Assembly: GCA_017999615.1 (NCBI GenBank)
Contig: JAGNLM010000009.1
Span: 30,303-94,302, forward strand
DNA from: Gammaproteobacteria bacterium
GTDB lineage: Bacteria > Pseudomonadota > Gammaproteobacteria > JAABTG01
Direction of reading: 5' to 3'
DNA: 64,000 bases
Both the position numbers and the translations under genes were made by a program. The notes under the pieces are model-generated. The model was not told the origin of the DNA. It saw only the letters and a program-made list of their open reading frames with translations, and searched no databases. Shown here piece by piece: positions 54,339 through 63,871 of the stretch (its first letter is position 1; each line of letters begins with the position of its first letter).

Positions 54339-55295
54339 CTAGGGAACGGCCACGACCTCGAGCAGCCGGCGGATGAAGTCGTCGGTGGTGACGCCGTCGG
54401 CCTCGGCCTCGAAGGTCAGCAGCAGCCGGTGGCGCAGCACGTCGGGGGCGACCTTCTGGACGTGGTGGGGGGAGACGTACTCGTCGCCGTTCATCCAGGC
54501 CAGCGCCCGGGCACAGCGGGCGAGCGCGATGCTCGCCCGCGGGGAGGCGCCGTAGCGGCACCAGCGCTGCAGGTCCACGTCGTACGCGGCGGGGTTGCGG
54601 CTGGCCACCACCAGGTCGACGATGTAGCGGTAGATCTTGTCGTCGAGGTAGACCTCGGCGACCGCCGCGCGGGCCGCGAAGATCTCGGCCTGGCTGAGGA
54701 CCCGCGATGGACGCGGCGGGTTGCGCCGCTGCTGCTCGCTGTCGAGCTTCAGGATGGCGAGCTCGTCCGTGCGGCTCGGGTAGCGCACCCAGACGTGCAT
54801 GAGGAAGCGGTCGAGCTGGGCCTCGGGGAGGTGGTAGGTGCCCTCCTGCTCGATGGGGTTCTGGGTCGCCAGCACCATGAACAGCCGCGGCAGCGCGTAG
54901 GTGCGCTGGCCCACCGTGATCTGCCGCTCGCCCATCGCCTCGAGCAGGGCGGACTGCACCTTCGCCGGCGCCCGGTTCACCTCGTCGGCCAGCAGGATGT
55001 TGTGGAAGAGCGGGCCGGGGCTGAACTCGAACTCCCCGCGCTCCTGGCGGTAGATGTCGGTCCCGATCAGGTCCGAGGGCAGCAGGTCCGGGGTGAACTG
55101 GATGCGGTGGAAGTCCCCCTCCAGGGCCTCGGAGAGGGTCTTCACGGCCGTGGTCTTGGCCAGCCCCGGGACACCCTCCACCAGCATGTGGCCATCGCTC
55201 AGCAGGCAGACCAGCATGCTCTCGATCAGCTCCTGCTGGCCGATGATGCGGGACGCCAGGTGCTCGCGGACGGGACTCAGCACGGATGGTTGCAT
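54339..55295 (-). CDS. moxR: MoxR-family AAA+ ATPase
   Basis: 318 residues. Walker A VEGVPGLAKTTAVKTLS, ILLADEVNRAPAKVQSALLEAMGE (Walker B and MoxR signature), sensor 1 LATQNPIEQEGTYHLPEAQLDRF, and sensor 2-containing C-terminus with SPRASIALARCARALAWMNGDEYV. It heads the Bat operon and would energise assembly or quality control of its partners. ATG 55295. A minus-strand TATTAT at 55367-55362 is a likely -10 of the operon promoter. Confidence 0.95.
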   Translation of the reverse strand: MQPSVLSPVREHLASRIIGQQELIESMLVCLLSDGHMLVEGVPGLAKTTAVKTLSEALEGDFHRIQFTPDLLPSDLIGTDIYRQERGEFEFSPGPLFHNILLADEVNRAPAKVQSALLEAMGERQITVGQRTYALPRLFMVLATQNPIEQEGTYHLPEAQLDRFLMHVWVRYPSRTDELAILKLDSEQQRRNPPRPSRVLSQAEIFAARAAVAEVYLDDKIYRYIVDLVVASRNPAAYDVDLQRWCRYGASPRASIALARCARALAWMNGDEYVSPHHVQKVAPDVLRHRLLLTFEAEADGVTTDDFIRRLLEVVAVP

Positions 55296-55361
55296 GGGGG
55301 GCCTCTTCGGGGTCGGGGACCGGTTCGCGGGGGACAGGGTCCGCAGCCGGCGCGAGGGTCC

Positions 55362-55367
55362 ATAATA
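55362..55367 (-). promoter_or_regulatory. Candidate -10 element of the moxR-bat operon
   Basis: TATTAT (minus strand), 66 nt upstream of the moxR ATG, in the divergent gap to ppsR. The -35 hexamer is not evident. Confidence 0.35.
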
Positions 55368-55494
55368 CCAACCTCGCGCGGCATGGACGCAGCCCCCGGG
55401 TGGGTGCGGCTCGCGCGGGAGCGGGGGCGCCCCCCTGGCGTTTTCGCCGGAGCCCGGGGTCGTCGGGCTCGATCCAAGGTTCGGGAGGCTGCCG

Positions 55495-56321
55495 GTGGAC
55501 GTACAGAGGCGAACCTGCTTCATCGTGTCGGACCACACCGGGATCAGCGCCGAGGCACTGGCCCGGGCGTTGCTCGCGCAGTTCGGGGACCTGGAGCTGC
55601 GCAAGGTCACCCTGCCCTTCGTGTACTCCCCCGAGCGGCTCGATGAGGTCCTGGCCGAGATCCGCCAGGCCCGGGAGCGCGACGGGGCACGGCCCCTGGT
55701 GTTCAGCACGCTCATCAACCCCGCGCTGCGCGAGCAGCTCGAAGGGGCCGACGCGCTCGTCATGGACTTCTTCGAGCCGTTCATCGGCCGCATCGAGTCC
55801 GAGCTCGCGCAGCGCTCCTCGCAACGGGTGGGCGGCGCGCACTCCTTCGTCGAGGGCCCTGCCTACCACCGCCGGATCGACGCGGTGCACTACGCGCTCA
55901 GCCCGACGACGGCCTGCACTGCGAGCACTACGACGTGGCCGAGATCATCCTGGTGGGTGTGTCCCGCTCCGGGAAGACGCCGACCTGCCTGTACCTGGCC
56001 CTGCAGTACGGCATCCACGCGGCGAACTACCCGGTGACGGAGGAGGACCTGGAGCGCGGCCGGCTCCCGGAGCCCCTGCGGCCCTACGTCTCGCGGCTCT
56101 TCGGGCTCACGATCGACCCCCACCGCCTGCACCAGATCCGTCAGGAGCGGCGGCCCGACAGCCGCTACGCCGCCCTGGACACCTGCCGGCGCGAGGTGAA
56201 GCAGGTGGAGGCCCTGTTCCAGCGCTACCGCATCCCGAGCGTCAACGCGAGCGCGACCTCCGTGGAGGAGATCGCGACCACCGTGATGCAGCGCAGCGGA
56301 CTGCTGCGCCAGGCGCTCTGA
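55495..56321 (+). pseudogene. ppsR: PEP synthase regulatory protein PpsR, broken by a 1-nt deletion
   Basis: DUF299 kinase/pyrophosphorylase that controls PEP synthase by reversible phosphorylation. GTG 55495 starts MDVQRRTCFIVSDHTGISAE and the frame runs correctly to [11 protein letters not shown]. At 55903-55904 one base is missing from the next codon (expected a His-type codon C.C), so the frame changes to PTTACTAS; the proper continuation [25 protein letters not shown] lies in the next frame and runs to 56321. The P-loop GVSRSGKT and the C-terminal [16 protein letters not shown] are intact. With one base restored, a normal 275-residue family protein results. Either a real null allele or an assembly/sequencing error; the latter is quite possible since the rest is unmutated. 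Confidence 0.85.
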
Positions 56322-56394
56322 AGGACGTGCGGCTAGGAGGCGGGCGGGGTGCCGGGGTAGGATCCCCCGAGAACCGCGTGCCCCGGGGTGCCCC

Positions 56395-57057
56395 GTGAAG
56401 CGAGCCCTCTTCTGGACCCTCTGTCTCCTTGCCGCCGGTCCGGCATCGGCGGAGACCCGTTACGTGACGGACGTGCTCGAGGTTCCCCTGCGGACCGGCA
56501 CGACGCTGCAGAACAAGATCCTGAGGATGCTTCCGGCGGGGACCCCGGTGGAGGTGCTCGGGCCGGAGGAAGAGGGGCACATCCGCGTGCGCGGGAAGGG
56601 CGTCGAGGGGTGGGTCCTCACCCGCTTCCTCGTGGACCAGCCGAGCGCCCGTGAGCGCCTGGCGGCGGCCGAGGACGCGGCCGCCCGCCTGAAGGCCCAG
56701 TTGGACGAGCTCGACCAGGCGCTCAGGGACGCAAACGCCGAGACCCAGGACCTGCAGCGGGCGGGTGCGGCGATGCAGGCCCAGAACACCTCGCTGCGCC
56801 AGGAGTTCGAGGCGCTGCGCCGGGCGGCTGCCCGGCCGCTGGAGCTCACCCAGGAGAACGAGCGGCTGCGGGGGGAGGTCGAGACCCTGCGCGCCGACCG
56901 CGACTCCGCCGTGGCCCGGGCCGACGCCCTCGGCAACGCCGCCTACCGGAACTGGTTCGTCACGGGGGCCGGCGTGGCACTCGGGGGAGTGCTGCTCGGC
57001 CTGATCCTCCCGCGGCTGGCGGTGCGGCGCCGGCGCGGCAGCTGGGACCGTCTCTGA
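56395..57057 (+). CDS. SH3b-coiled-coil-TM protein (TIGR04211 / YgiM type)
   Basis: 220 residues. A signal peptide (to about residue 20) leads to a bacterial SH3 domain (RYVTDVLEVPLRTGTTLQNK, LPAGTPVEVLGPEEEGHIRVR, EGWVLTRFL), then a coiled coil of about 100 residues (AAARLKAQLDELDQALRDAN, LRQEFEALRRAAARPLELTQ) and a C-terminal membrane helix (WFVTGAGVALGGVLLGLILP) with a basic tail. This is the architecture of TIGR04211/YgiM, thought to interact with peptidoglycan or cell-division partners. GTG 56395. Its function is unknown in detail. Confidence 0.88.
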   Translation: MKRALFWTLCLLAAGPASAETRYVTDVLEVPLRTGTTLQNKILRMLPAGTPVEVLGPEEEGHIRVRGKGVEGWVLTRFLVDQPSARERLAAAEDAAARLKAQLDELDQALRDANAETQDLQRAGAAMQAQNTSLRQEFEALRRAAARPLELTQENERLRGEVETLRADRDSAVARADALGNAAYRNWFVTGAGVALGGVLLGLILPRLAVRRRRGSWDRL

Positions 57058-57095
57058 GCCCCCTCCCTGCGGCGGCCGCCCGGAGGGCCGGGACG

Positions 57096-57953
57096 CTACC
57101 AGGGACTCCCGCCGCTGCTCGTCGGGTCCGGGGGCAGGCTCGCCGCGGCCGTACCAAAGGTCTCGGCCTTCACCTCGTGGGAGAGTTGACCGGCGGCCTG
57201 GGACAGGGCCTCGGCACAGAGGCGGTTGATCCGTCCAGGGACCCCCATGCTGAGGAAGTAGAGCTCCATGTACGCCAGGGGCAGGAATGCCGGGTCGCCC
57301 TGCCAGCCCGCCACCCGCAACCGGTGCTCCACGTAGGCAATGGTCTCCTCGAGGTTGAACGGGTTCACCTGATAGGCGACCGTGATCGAGTGGCGCAGGG
57401 CAGCGCGTTCGGCGGTCCGCAGGACCTCACGGAAATCCACGTCGGCGAACAGCAGGGCGGGCAGCAGCCGGCGCGACCCCGTGCGCAGCCCGAGCAGGGC
57501 CTCGAGCTCGCCCAGCCCCGCGCCGGAGAGGTACTGCACGTCGTCCAGGACCAGACAGGGCCGCTTGCCCCCTTGGCGCAGTGTGGTCAGATGGCTCTTC
57601 AGGGCCGGCAGCACCTGGTCGCCGGACAGTTCGGTAAGAGGCGCGCCCAAACGCTCGCCGACGGCCGCGACCAGGCTCGCGAGCCCACGCGGCGGCACCG
57701 GGACCTGTGCCAGGACCAGGGCACGGGCGCGCAGCGAGCGCACCATGCGGCGTGCCAGGGTCGTCTTGCCCATGCCCTGGCCGCCCGTGATGATGACGTT
57801 GCCGTGGTCCTGGCTCAGCCCGAACCGGAGGTACGCCAGGGCCCGCTTGTGCGCGTGGCCGTCGAAGAAGAAGGCAGGGTCGGGTTCCGCCGCGAACGGC
57901 TCGCGGGCCAGGCCGAAGAAGTCCACACAGGGCGGTCGGGCTGGGTCGGGTTT
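57096..57953 (-). CDS. ExeA/MshM-type AAA ATPase
   Basis: 285 residues. An N-terminal segment FFGLAREPFAAEPDPAFFFDG is a hallmark of ExeA/GspA-like ATPases of type II secretion and MSHA pilus systems. Walker A GGQGMGKTTLAR and Walker B CLVLDDVQYLSG are intact, followed by DVDFREVL and INRLCAEALSQAAG. The C-terminal peptidoglycan-binding domain of ExeA is absent, so it is closer to MshM. The start is uncertain: GTG 57953 directly precedes the conserved segment (TACACT 12-17 nt upstream), while GTG 58040 is the furthest in-frame candidate. Convergent with the SH3 protein gene. Confidence 0.82.
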   Translation of the reverse strand, partial: KPDPARPPCVDFFGLAREPFAAEPDPAFFFDGHAHKRALAYLRFGLSQDHGNVIITGGQGMGKTTLARRMVRSLRARALVLAQVPVPPRGLASLVAAVGERLGAPLTELSGDQVLPALKSHLTTLRQGGKRPCLVLDDVQYLSGAGLGELEALLGLRTGSRRLLPALLFADVDFREVLRTAERAALRHSITVAYQVNPFNLEETIAYVEHRLRVAGWQGDPAFLPLAYMELYFLSMGVPGRINRLCAEALSQAAGQLSHEVKAETFGTAAASLPPDPTSSGGSPW

Positions 57954-58090
57954 CACGGTATCGAAGTGTACCGCCAGCGGGCCCACCGTGGCGCACCGCC
58001 CCCCGGTCCCCGGCCCACCCGGTGGCCGCGCTCGCGGCACCCGCCGGGTCCGGGCGCGCGCGAGCCCTCGTTCGCCCGGGGACGTCGGCC

Positions 58091-58759
58091 TTGATCCCCC
58101 TTCGCGACGAGAACCCCACGCAGATCGTGCCGGTGGTGACCTACGCCGTGCTCGGCCTCGCCGTGCTGGTCTTCCTGTGGCAGCTCTCGCTGCCCGAGCG
58201 CGGGCAGAAGCTCGCGGCCTACGCCTTCGGGATGGTCCCGGCGAGCCTGCTGGGCGAGGCGACGCTGCCGCCCGAGCTCGCCCTGGTGCCCCCGGTGGCC
58301 ACCGTCTTCACGTCCATGTTCCTGCACGCCGGGTGGATGCACCTCCTCGGCAACCTCCTCTACCTCTGGATCTTCGGCAACAACGTGGAGGAGGCGATGG
58401 GCCATCTGCGTTTCGCCCTCTTCTACCTCCTGACCGGGACGATCGCCGCCCTCGCCCAGGCCCTGCCGGACCCCACCTCGACCATCCCCGTGGTGGGCGC
58501 GAGCGGGGCGATCTCCGGTGTGCTGGGCGCCTACCTCGTGCTCCACCCCCACGCCCGTGTCCTGGTGTGGCTACCGCTGGCGGGCCTCGCCCACCTCAGC
58601 GCCGGCATCGTCCTCGGACTCTGGTTCCTGATTCAGGTCCTGTCCTCCGTGCTCTCGGATGCCCGGGAGGGGGGCGTCGCCTTCCTGGCCCACATCGGCG
58701 GCTTCGTCGCGGGGATGGCCCTGGTTCACCTCTTCCGGCGCCGCAGCCGGACGGCCTAG
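58091..58759 (+). CDS. Rhomboid-family intramembrane serine protease
   Basis: 222 residues, about six membrane helices. Catalytic serine in GASGAISGVLGAYL, and histidine in FLAHIGGFVAGMAL, forming the Ser-His dyad; the conserved loop HAGWMHLLGNLLYLWIFGNNVE is also present. The 60-residue insertion-free form resembles GlpG-independent rhomboids of proteobacteria. TTG 58091 follows a GGGGA sequence at 9 nt; no ATG in a suitable position. Substrate unknown. Its stop overlaps the SPOR gene end by 4 nt. Confidence 0.88.
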   Translation: MIPLRDENPTQIVPVVTYAVLGLAVLVFLWQLSLPERGQKLAAYAFGMVPASLLGEATLPPELALVPPVATVFTSMFLHAGWMHLLGNLLYLWIFGNNVEEAMGHLRFALFYLLTGTIAALAQALPDPTSTIPVVGASGAISGVLGAYLVLHPHARVLVWLPLAGLAHLSAGIVLGLWFLIQVLSSVLSDAREGGVAFLAHIGGFVAGMALVHLFRRRSRTA

Positions 58760-59385
58760 GTCCTGCCCTTCACCACGATGGGCTCGAGGGAGTACTCCTT
58801 CAGCCGGCGTTTGGCCTCGTTGACCTTCGCCATGTCGCTGTAGGGGCCCACCCGGACCCGGTGGACCGTGCCCTTGCCATCGGCCGTGACGGTCTGGATG
58901 CTGGCGTCGAGGCCCATCAGGGAGAGGTTCGCCTTCAGGCGGTCGGCCTCCTCGTAGGAGCGGAAGGACGCCACCTGCAGGATGTAGGTCTCGCCGGTCG
59001 TCTTCGCCGGGGGCGTCTCGGTCCCCCTGGCGCCGGGCTCGTGGACCGGCACCTCCATCTCCGGCAGCATGGTGTAGAACTCGAAGCGGGGCTTCGGCGC
59101 GGGGGCCGGCGCCGCGGGTTTCTGCGCCGTTAGGGGGGACTCCGGCGCCTTCTTCCCCGACTCCGCCACCGGCGTGTGCACCGGGGCCGGCGCCTTCGCC
59201 GCAGGGGACACCGGCCGGTCGCCGCTCAGATGGACCCAGGCAGCCACCGCGAGACCCACGCAGAGCCCGGCGAGCCCCCACGCCCAGCCCGGAACCCCTC
59301 GGCGCGGCGCCTTCCGCTGCCCCCGGTCCCTGCCCCGGTCCCGCCCCCGGGCCGTCGACCGGTAGTCCTTGTAGTCGCGGGGCAT
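58756..59385 (-). CDS. SPOR-domain membrane protein
   Basis: 209 residues. A basic N-terminus ([20 protein letters not shown]) precedes one membrane helix (WAWGLAGLCVGLAVAAWVHL), a Pro/Ala linker, and a C-terminal SPOR domain (YILQVASFRSYEEADRLKAN, then VHRVRVGPYSDMAKVNEAKRR) that binds denuded glycan strands at the division septum. The layout is that of FtsN-like proteins encoded next to argS in gammaproteobacteria. ATG 59385 is 3 nt after the argS stop, so they are co-transcribed. Confidence 0.9.
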   Translation of the reverse strand: MPRDYKDYRSTARGRDRGRDRGQRKAPRRGVPGWAWGLAGLCVGLAVAAWVHLSGDRPVSPAAKAPAPVHTPVAESGKKAPESPLTAQKPAAPAPAPKPRFEFYTMLPEMEVPVHEPGARGTETPPAKTTGETYILQVASFRSYEEADRLKANLSLMGLDASIQTVTADGKGTVHRVRVGPYSDMAKVNEAKRRLKEYSLEPIVVKGRT

Positions 59386-59388
59386 CGC

Positions 59389-61149
59389 CTACATCGCCTC
59401 GGGAGCCGAGACCCCGAGCAGCCGGAGCCCGTTGGCGAGCACCTGCTGGACCGCCAGCACCAGGGCCAACCGAGCGTCCCGCAGGTCCCCGTCCTCCACG
59501 AGGAACTGGTGCGTGGTGTAGTAGACGTGGAAGTCGTTCGCGACCTCGCGCAGGAAGTGCACGAGCTGATGGGGCTCGTGGGCCAGGGCCGCCGACTCCA
59601 CCATCTCGGGGTAGCGGGCGACCCCCGCGAGCAGGGCCTGCTCCTGGGGCTCCGTCAGACGGCCGAGCGCCGCCAGGCCCCGCTCGGGGTAACGCTCGAG
59701 CCCGCGCTCCGCGAGCTGGCGGAGCACGCTCGCGACACGCGCGTGGGCGTACTGCACGTAGTACACGGGGTTGTCCGAGGACCGCGACTTCGCGAGGTCG
59801 AGATCGAAGTCCAGGTGCTGCTCGCTCTTGCGCATCACGTAGAAGAAACGCGCGGCGTCGCGGCCCACCTCCTTGCGCAGCTGGCGCAGGGTCACGAACT
59901 CGCCCGAGCGAGTGGACATCTGCACCTTCTCTCCACCCCGGTAGAGGGTGGCAAACTGCACGAGCCTCACGTCCAGCCTCTCGGGGTCGTCGCCCAGGGC
60001 CTGGAGCGCGGCCTTCACCCGGGGGATGTAGCCGTGGTGGTCCGCACCCCAGACGTCGATCACCCGGTCGAAGCCCCGCTCGAGCTTGTCCATGTGGTAG
60101 GCGATGTCCGACGCGAAGTACGTCGTCTGCCCGTTCTCGCGCACCACCACCCGGTCCTTCTCGTCGCCGAAGGCGCTCGAGCGGAACCAGAGCGCCCCGT
60201 CCCGTTCGTAGAGCTGTCCCGCGTCCCGCAGGCGCTCGATGGCCCGCTGCACCGCCCCGCGCTCGGAGAGGGAGCGCTCGGAGAACCACTCGTCGTAGAC
60301 GACCCCGAACTCCCGCAGGTCGTCCCGGATGTCCTCCAGGATGGTGTTCAGCCCGAGCTCGAAGACGAAACGGTAGCGGTTATCGCCGAGGAGCTCGCGC
60401 GCCCGGGCGATCACGGCGTCGATGTAGCGCTCCTTGTCGCCGCCGGCCGGCTCGTCGGGCGGCAGCCCCTCGAGGACCCGTGCCACGGGCACGTGGTAGG
60501 CGTCACCGTGCTCGCGGTGCAGCGTGGCCGCGATGTCCCAGACGTAGTCCCCGCGGTAGGCGTTGGCCGGAAAGACGACGGCCTCGCCACAGAGCTCCAG
60601 GTAACGCAGCCACACGCTCGCCGCCAGGATGTCCATCTGGCGGCCCGCGTCGTTCACGTAGTACTCCCGGTGCACGGCGAAGCCCACCGCTTCGAGCAGG
60701 TCCGCCACCGCCGCGCCGTAGGCCGCGCCGCGGCCGTGACCCACGTGCAGGGGCCCGGTCGGATTGGCGGAGACGAATTCCACCTGCACCCGGCGCCCGC
60801 GCCCGAGGTCGCTGCGGCCGTAGGCGGCGCCCGCCGCCAGCACCGCGCCCACCACGTGCAGCAGCGCGTCCGGCGCCAGGAAGAAGTTGATGAAACCCGC
60901 GCCGGCGACCTCCACCCGGCTCACCCGGGGGTCGGGCGCGAGACGCCCCGCGATGGCCTCCGCGATCTCGCGCGGCCGGCGGCCGGCCACCCGGGCGAGA
61001 CCGAGCGCCACGCTGCAGGCCCAGTCCCCGTGCCGGGGATCGCGGGCCCGTTCCACCTGGACCGGGGGGAGCGGCTCGGCCGGCAGGGTCCCGTCCCGTT
61101 GCAGCGCCGCGAGGGCCGCCTCCACCATCCGTTGCAGGTCGTGCTTCAC
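59389..61149 (-). CDS. argS: Arginyl-tRNA synthetase
   Basis: 586 residues (E. coli 577). The HIGH motif is [13 protein letters not shown]; a degenerate KMSKS-like loop is [14 protein letters not shown], where class I arginyl enzymes commonly lack the canonical lysine; [16 protein letters not shown] marks the tRNA-binding helical domain. N-terminal additional domain for the D-loop of tRNA-Arg is present (about 1-110). ATG 61149. Upstream, a -10-like TAGAAT overlaps a perfect palindrome AGAATC-N4-GATTCT. Follows priA by 65 nt. Confidence 0.96.
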   Translation of the reverse strand: MKHDLQRMVEAALAALQRDGTLPAEPLPPVQVERARDPRHGDWACSVALGLARVAGRRPREIAEAIAGRLAPDPRVSRVEVAGAGFINFFLAPDALLHVVGAVLAAGAAYGRSDLGRGRRVQVEFVSANPTGPLHVGHGRGAAYGAAVADLLEAVGFAVHREYYVNDAGRQMDILAASVWLRYLELCGEAVVFPANAYRGDYVWDIAATLHREHGDAYHVPVARVLEGLPPDEPAGGDKERYIDAVIARARELLGDNRYRFVFELGLNTILEDIRDDLREFGVVYDEWFSERSLSERGAVQRAIERLRDAGQLYERDGALWFRSSAFGDEKDRVVVRENGQTTYFASDIAYHMDKLERGFDRVIDVWGADHHGYIPRVKAALQALGDDPERLDVRLVQFATLYRGGEKVQMSTRSGEFVTLRQLRKEVGRDAARFFYVMRKSEQHLDFDLDLAKSRSSDNPVYYVQYAHARVASVLRQLAERGLERYPERGLAALGRLTEPQEQALLAGVARYPEMVESAALAHEPHQLVHFLREVANDFHVYYTTHQFLVEDGDLRDARLALVLAVQQVLANGLRLLGVSAPEAM

Positions 61150-61171
61150 CGATTCACCGTCCAGTATTCAG

Positions 61172-61188
61172 AGAATCAAGGGATTCTA
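61172..61188 (-). promoter_or_regulatory. argS -10 element within a perfect palindrome
   Basis: AGAATC (61172-61177), AAGG, GATTCT (61182-61187) is a 6-bp perfect inverted repeat in the 65-nt priA-argS gap, and the minus-strand hexamer TAGAAT (61188-61183) overlaps its right arm. It could be an operator that blocks polymerase or a chance repeat. Confidence 0.35.
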
Positions 61189-61214
61189 CTTGCCCGCCCC
61201 CCCGCGGGGAACGC

Positions 61215-63263
61215 TCACGCCATCTCCTGCGGGTCCACGTCGAGGGACCAGCGCACCCCGTGGCCCGGGCGCAACTGTTCCACCGCGGGCAGCCAGCCGT
61301 CGAGCACGCGGTGCAGGGCCGGCCGGCCGGCGGCCAGGAGCAGGAGCTGGGCGCGGTGGCGCCCCGCCCGGCGCTCCATGGGCGAGGGCGCCGGACCCAT
61401 GGCCTGGACCCCCGCCGCCTCGGGGCCGGTCGGCAGCAGGGCCCGGGCCTCGTCGAGGAAGCCCAGGGCAGCCGCCGCGTCGGCCGCCTCCGCCCGCAGG
61501 AGCGCCGCGGGGGCGAAGGGGGGCAGGCCGGCCTCGCGCCGCTCCTCCAGGGCCCGCGCGGCGAAGGCCTCGTACCCTTCCTCCAGGAGCGAGCGCAGAA
61601 GGGGATGCTCCGGGTGGTGGGTCTGGATCAGCACCTCGCCGGGGCGCTCACCGCGACCGGCCCGGCCGGCCACCTGGAGGATGCGCTGCGCCAGGTGCTC
61701 ACCGGCCCGGAAGTCCGCGCTGAACAACCCCCCGTCGGCATCGATCACACCGACCAGCGTGACGTTGGGGAAGTGGTGCCCCTTCGCAAGCATCTGGGTG
61801 CCGATGAGGACGTCGGCCTCGCCGGCAGACACCCGGCGCAGGGCGGACTCGAGGGCGCCCTTGCGCCGGACGGTGTCCCGGTCGATGCGGGCCAGCCGCG
61901 CGTCGGGGAACGCCTCGCCGAGTGCCGTCTCGACCCGCTCGGTGCCCGCCCCGACCGGCCGCAGGTCTTCCGAGTGGCACGCCGGGCAGAGCGTGGGCAC
62001 CGGGGTCTCGGCGCCGCAGTGGTGGCAGCGCAGCAGGCCCGCCCGTCGGTGCAGCGTCATGCGCGCGTCGCAGCGCGTGCAGGCGGCCACCCACCCGCAG
62101 TCGTGACAGAGCAGCGCCGGCGCGTAACCCCTGCGGTTCAGGAACAGCAGGACCTGCTCGCCGCGGGCGAGCCGGCTGGCGACCGCGGCGAGCAGAGGCT
62201 CCGAGAGCCCGTGGCGCACGCGCCGGCGCCTCAGGTCCACGACGGCGAGGGCCGCCTCGCCCGCGCCCGCCGCCCGCTCGGGCAGCACGAGGCGCGTGTA
62301 TCGGCCGCTCCGGGCGTTGTGCAGACTCTCGAGCGAGGGCGTCGCCGACCCCAGCAGGACCGGCACCCCCTCGCGCTGGCCCCGCACCACCGCCACGTCC
62401 CGCGCCGAGTAGCGGAAGCCTTCCTGTTGCTTGTAGGAGAGGTCGTGCTCCTCGTCCACGATGACGACGCCCAACCGGGGCAGGGGCACGAACACCGCCG
62501 AGCGCGTGCCCACGACCACCGGTACCTCGCCCGCGCGCGCCTGCAGCCAGGTGCGCAGCCGCTCGCCCCCGGTCAGGCCGGAGTGCAGCACGGCGACGGG
62601 CGCCGGCAGGCGGCGCCGGAAGCGCTCCAAGGTCTGGGGCGTGAGGGCGATCTCGGGGACGAGCACCAGGGCCTGCCGCCCGGCCTGGACCACCTCCTCG
62701 ATGACCCGGAGATAGACCTCGGTCTTGCCGCTGCCGGTCACCCCCTGGAGCAGGAAGGTCCGGAAGGAGCCGAGGGCGCCGGTCACCGCCGCCACCGCCT
62801 GCTCCTGCGCGGGGTACAGCACGGGCCTGTCCGCGCCGACCGCCGTGGGCGCGGGGCCGGGGCCGTAGCCGGGGGCGAGGGTTGTGGGCGAGGCCCCACG
62901 CCGGCCGCGCGCCGCCTTCGCCTGCGCCGGGCGCCCTGCCCGCAGCTCGGGCGGCAGGGACTGGAAGACCACCTCGCCAATGGGGTGGTGATAGTACTCG
63001 GCCGCCCATTCGAGCAGGCCCAGGGCCGAGGCGGGCAGGAGCGGGGCCTCGTCGATCACCGCCTCCACGGGGCGCAACCGCTCCGGGGCCACCGCGCTCG
63101 CGGCCACCGGGCCGAGACAGAGGGCCACGCGGGTGCGTGGCCCGAACGGGACGCGCACCCGCGTGCCCCGCGCGGGCGGCGCGCCGTCCCCTTCCCAGAG
63201 GTAATCGAAGGCCCCCCGGACCGGCGCGGGAACCGCGACGCGAAGCACCGGCCGCGCGCTCAC
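61215..63263 (-). CDS. priA: Primosomal replication protein N' (PriA helicase)
   Basis: Restarts stalled replication forks. 682 residues (E. coli 732). Walker A GVTGSGKTEVYLR, DEEH box VIVDEEHDLSYKQQEG, and the two zinc sites: CHDCGWVAACTRCDARMTLH and CHHCGAETPVPTLCPACHSED. The final motifs IGTQMLAKGHHFPNVTLVG and DFRAGEHLAQRILQVAGRAGRG match SF2 helicase motifs V-VI. GTG 63263 overlaps the stop of the upstream unknown gene (GTGA). Confidence 0.96.
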   Translation of the reverse strand: MSARPVLRVAVPAPVRGAFDYLWEGDGAPPARGTRVRVPFGPRTRVALCLGPVAASAVAPERLRPVEAVIDEAPLLPASALGLLEWAAEYYHHPIGEVVFQSLPPELRAGRPAQAKAARGRRGASPTTLAPGYGPGPAPTAVGADRPVLYPAQEQAVAAVTGALGSFRTFLLQGVTGSGKTEVYLRVIEEVVQAGRQALVLVPEIALTPQTLERFRRRLPAPVAVLHSGLTGGERLRTWLQARAGEVPVVVGTRSAVFVPLPRLGVVIVDEEHDLSYKQQEGFRYSARDVAVVRGQREGVPVLLGSATPSLESLHNARSGRYTRLVLPERAAGAGEAALAVVDLRRRRVRHGLSEPLLAAVASRLARGEQVLLFLNRRGYAPALLCHDCGWVAACTRCDARMTLHRRAGLLRCHHCGAETPVPTLCPACHSEDLRPVGAGTERVETALGEAFPDARLARIDRDTVRRKGALESALRRVSAGEADVLIGTQMLAKGHHFPNVTLVGVIDADGGLFSADFRAGEHLAQRILQVAGRAGRGERPGEVLIQTHHPEHPLLRSLLEEGYEAFAARALEERREAGLPPFAPAALLRAEAADAAAALGFLDEARALLPTGPEAAGVQAMGPAPSPMERRAGRHRAQLLLLAAGRPALHRVLDGWLPAVEQLRPGHGVRWSLDVDPQEMA

Positions 63264-63871
63264 CCGGGTGCCGCGAGCAGGCGCTCGACGTCAGCCAGGG
63301 ACGCCCGGCGCATGGGGCGGCCGTCGACCGGGGAGAGCGGTGCCTGGCGCATCGCACAGCGGTCGAACACGGTCAGTGCCACGGGAACGCCGCCCGCGAG
63401 GAAACGGTATTCGGGCTGGTTGACGTAGACCTCCGCCGCGACCCGCAGGCGCCGGTCACCCAGCGCCGCCGGGACGCCGCGCTCGCGCAGGAAATGGCCC
63501 ACCTCCTCCACCGAGTCCGCGAAGAGGTGGAGGTTCACCTCGCTGAAGGCGTCCGCGGTGCCCTCGAGCACCGGCCCCACGAGCCGCGGCGCGAAGTCAC
63601 CGAGGAACCGCAGCGCTTCGAGCGCGGCCGCGCGCAGGCGCTGCAGCTCCCCGGCCTGGCGCTCGCCCCGGAACAACCGCTGGTAGGCCGCGAGCGCCTC
63701 CTCCACCTCGAGATTGCTGGGCAGGTGCCGGGCGTCGGAGACCCCGAGCTGCTCCGCGGCCTTGCGCTTGGCCTGCAGGAAATTGCGGCCGCCACTCGCC
63801 ACCAGCCACCTCGCCGCCTCCTGGGCGATGCGCTGGCGTAGCTGCTGGGCGCGGGAGGCCTGGCGAGTCAT
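63260..63871 (-). CDS. Uncharacterised protein upstream of priA
   Basis: 203 residues (from ATG 63871), no family I can name. It is soluble, helical in its first half (QQLRQRIAQEAARWLVASGG; LQAKRKAAEQLGVSDARHLP; EVEEALAAYQRLFRGER) with a mixed alpha/beta second half (SEVNLHLFADSVEEVGHFLR; RRLRVAAEVYVNQPEYRFLA), a little like a nucleotidyltransferase fold. GTG 63883 is 12 nt upstream in frame. Stop overlaps the priA start by 4 nt. A minus-strand TATACT lies at 63908-63903, so this may be the first gene of the priA-argS operon. Confidence 0.75.
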   Translation of the reverse strand: MTRQASRAQQLRQRIAQEAARWLVASGGRNFLQAKRKAAEQLGVSDARHLPSNLEVEEALAAYQRLFRGERQAGELQRLRAAALEALRFLGDFAPRLVGPVLEGTADAFSEVNLHLFADSVEEVGHFLRERGVPAALGDRRLRVAAEVYVNQPEYRFLAGGVPVALTVFDRCAMRQAPLSPVDGRPMRRASLADVERLLAAPG

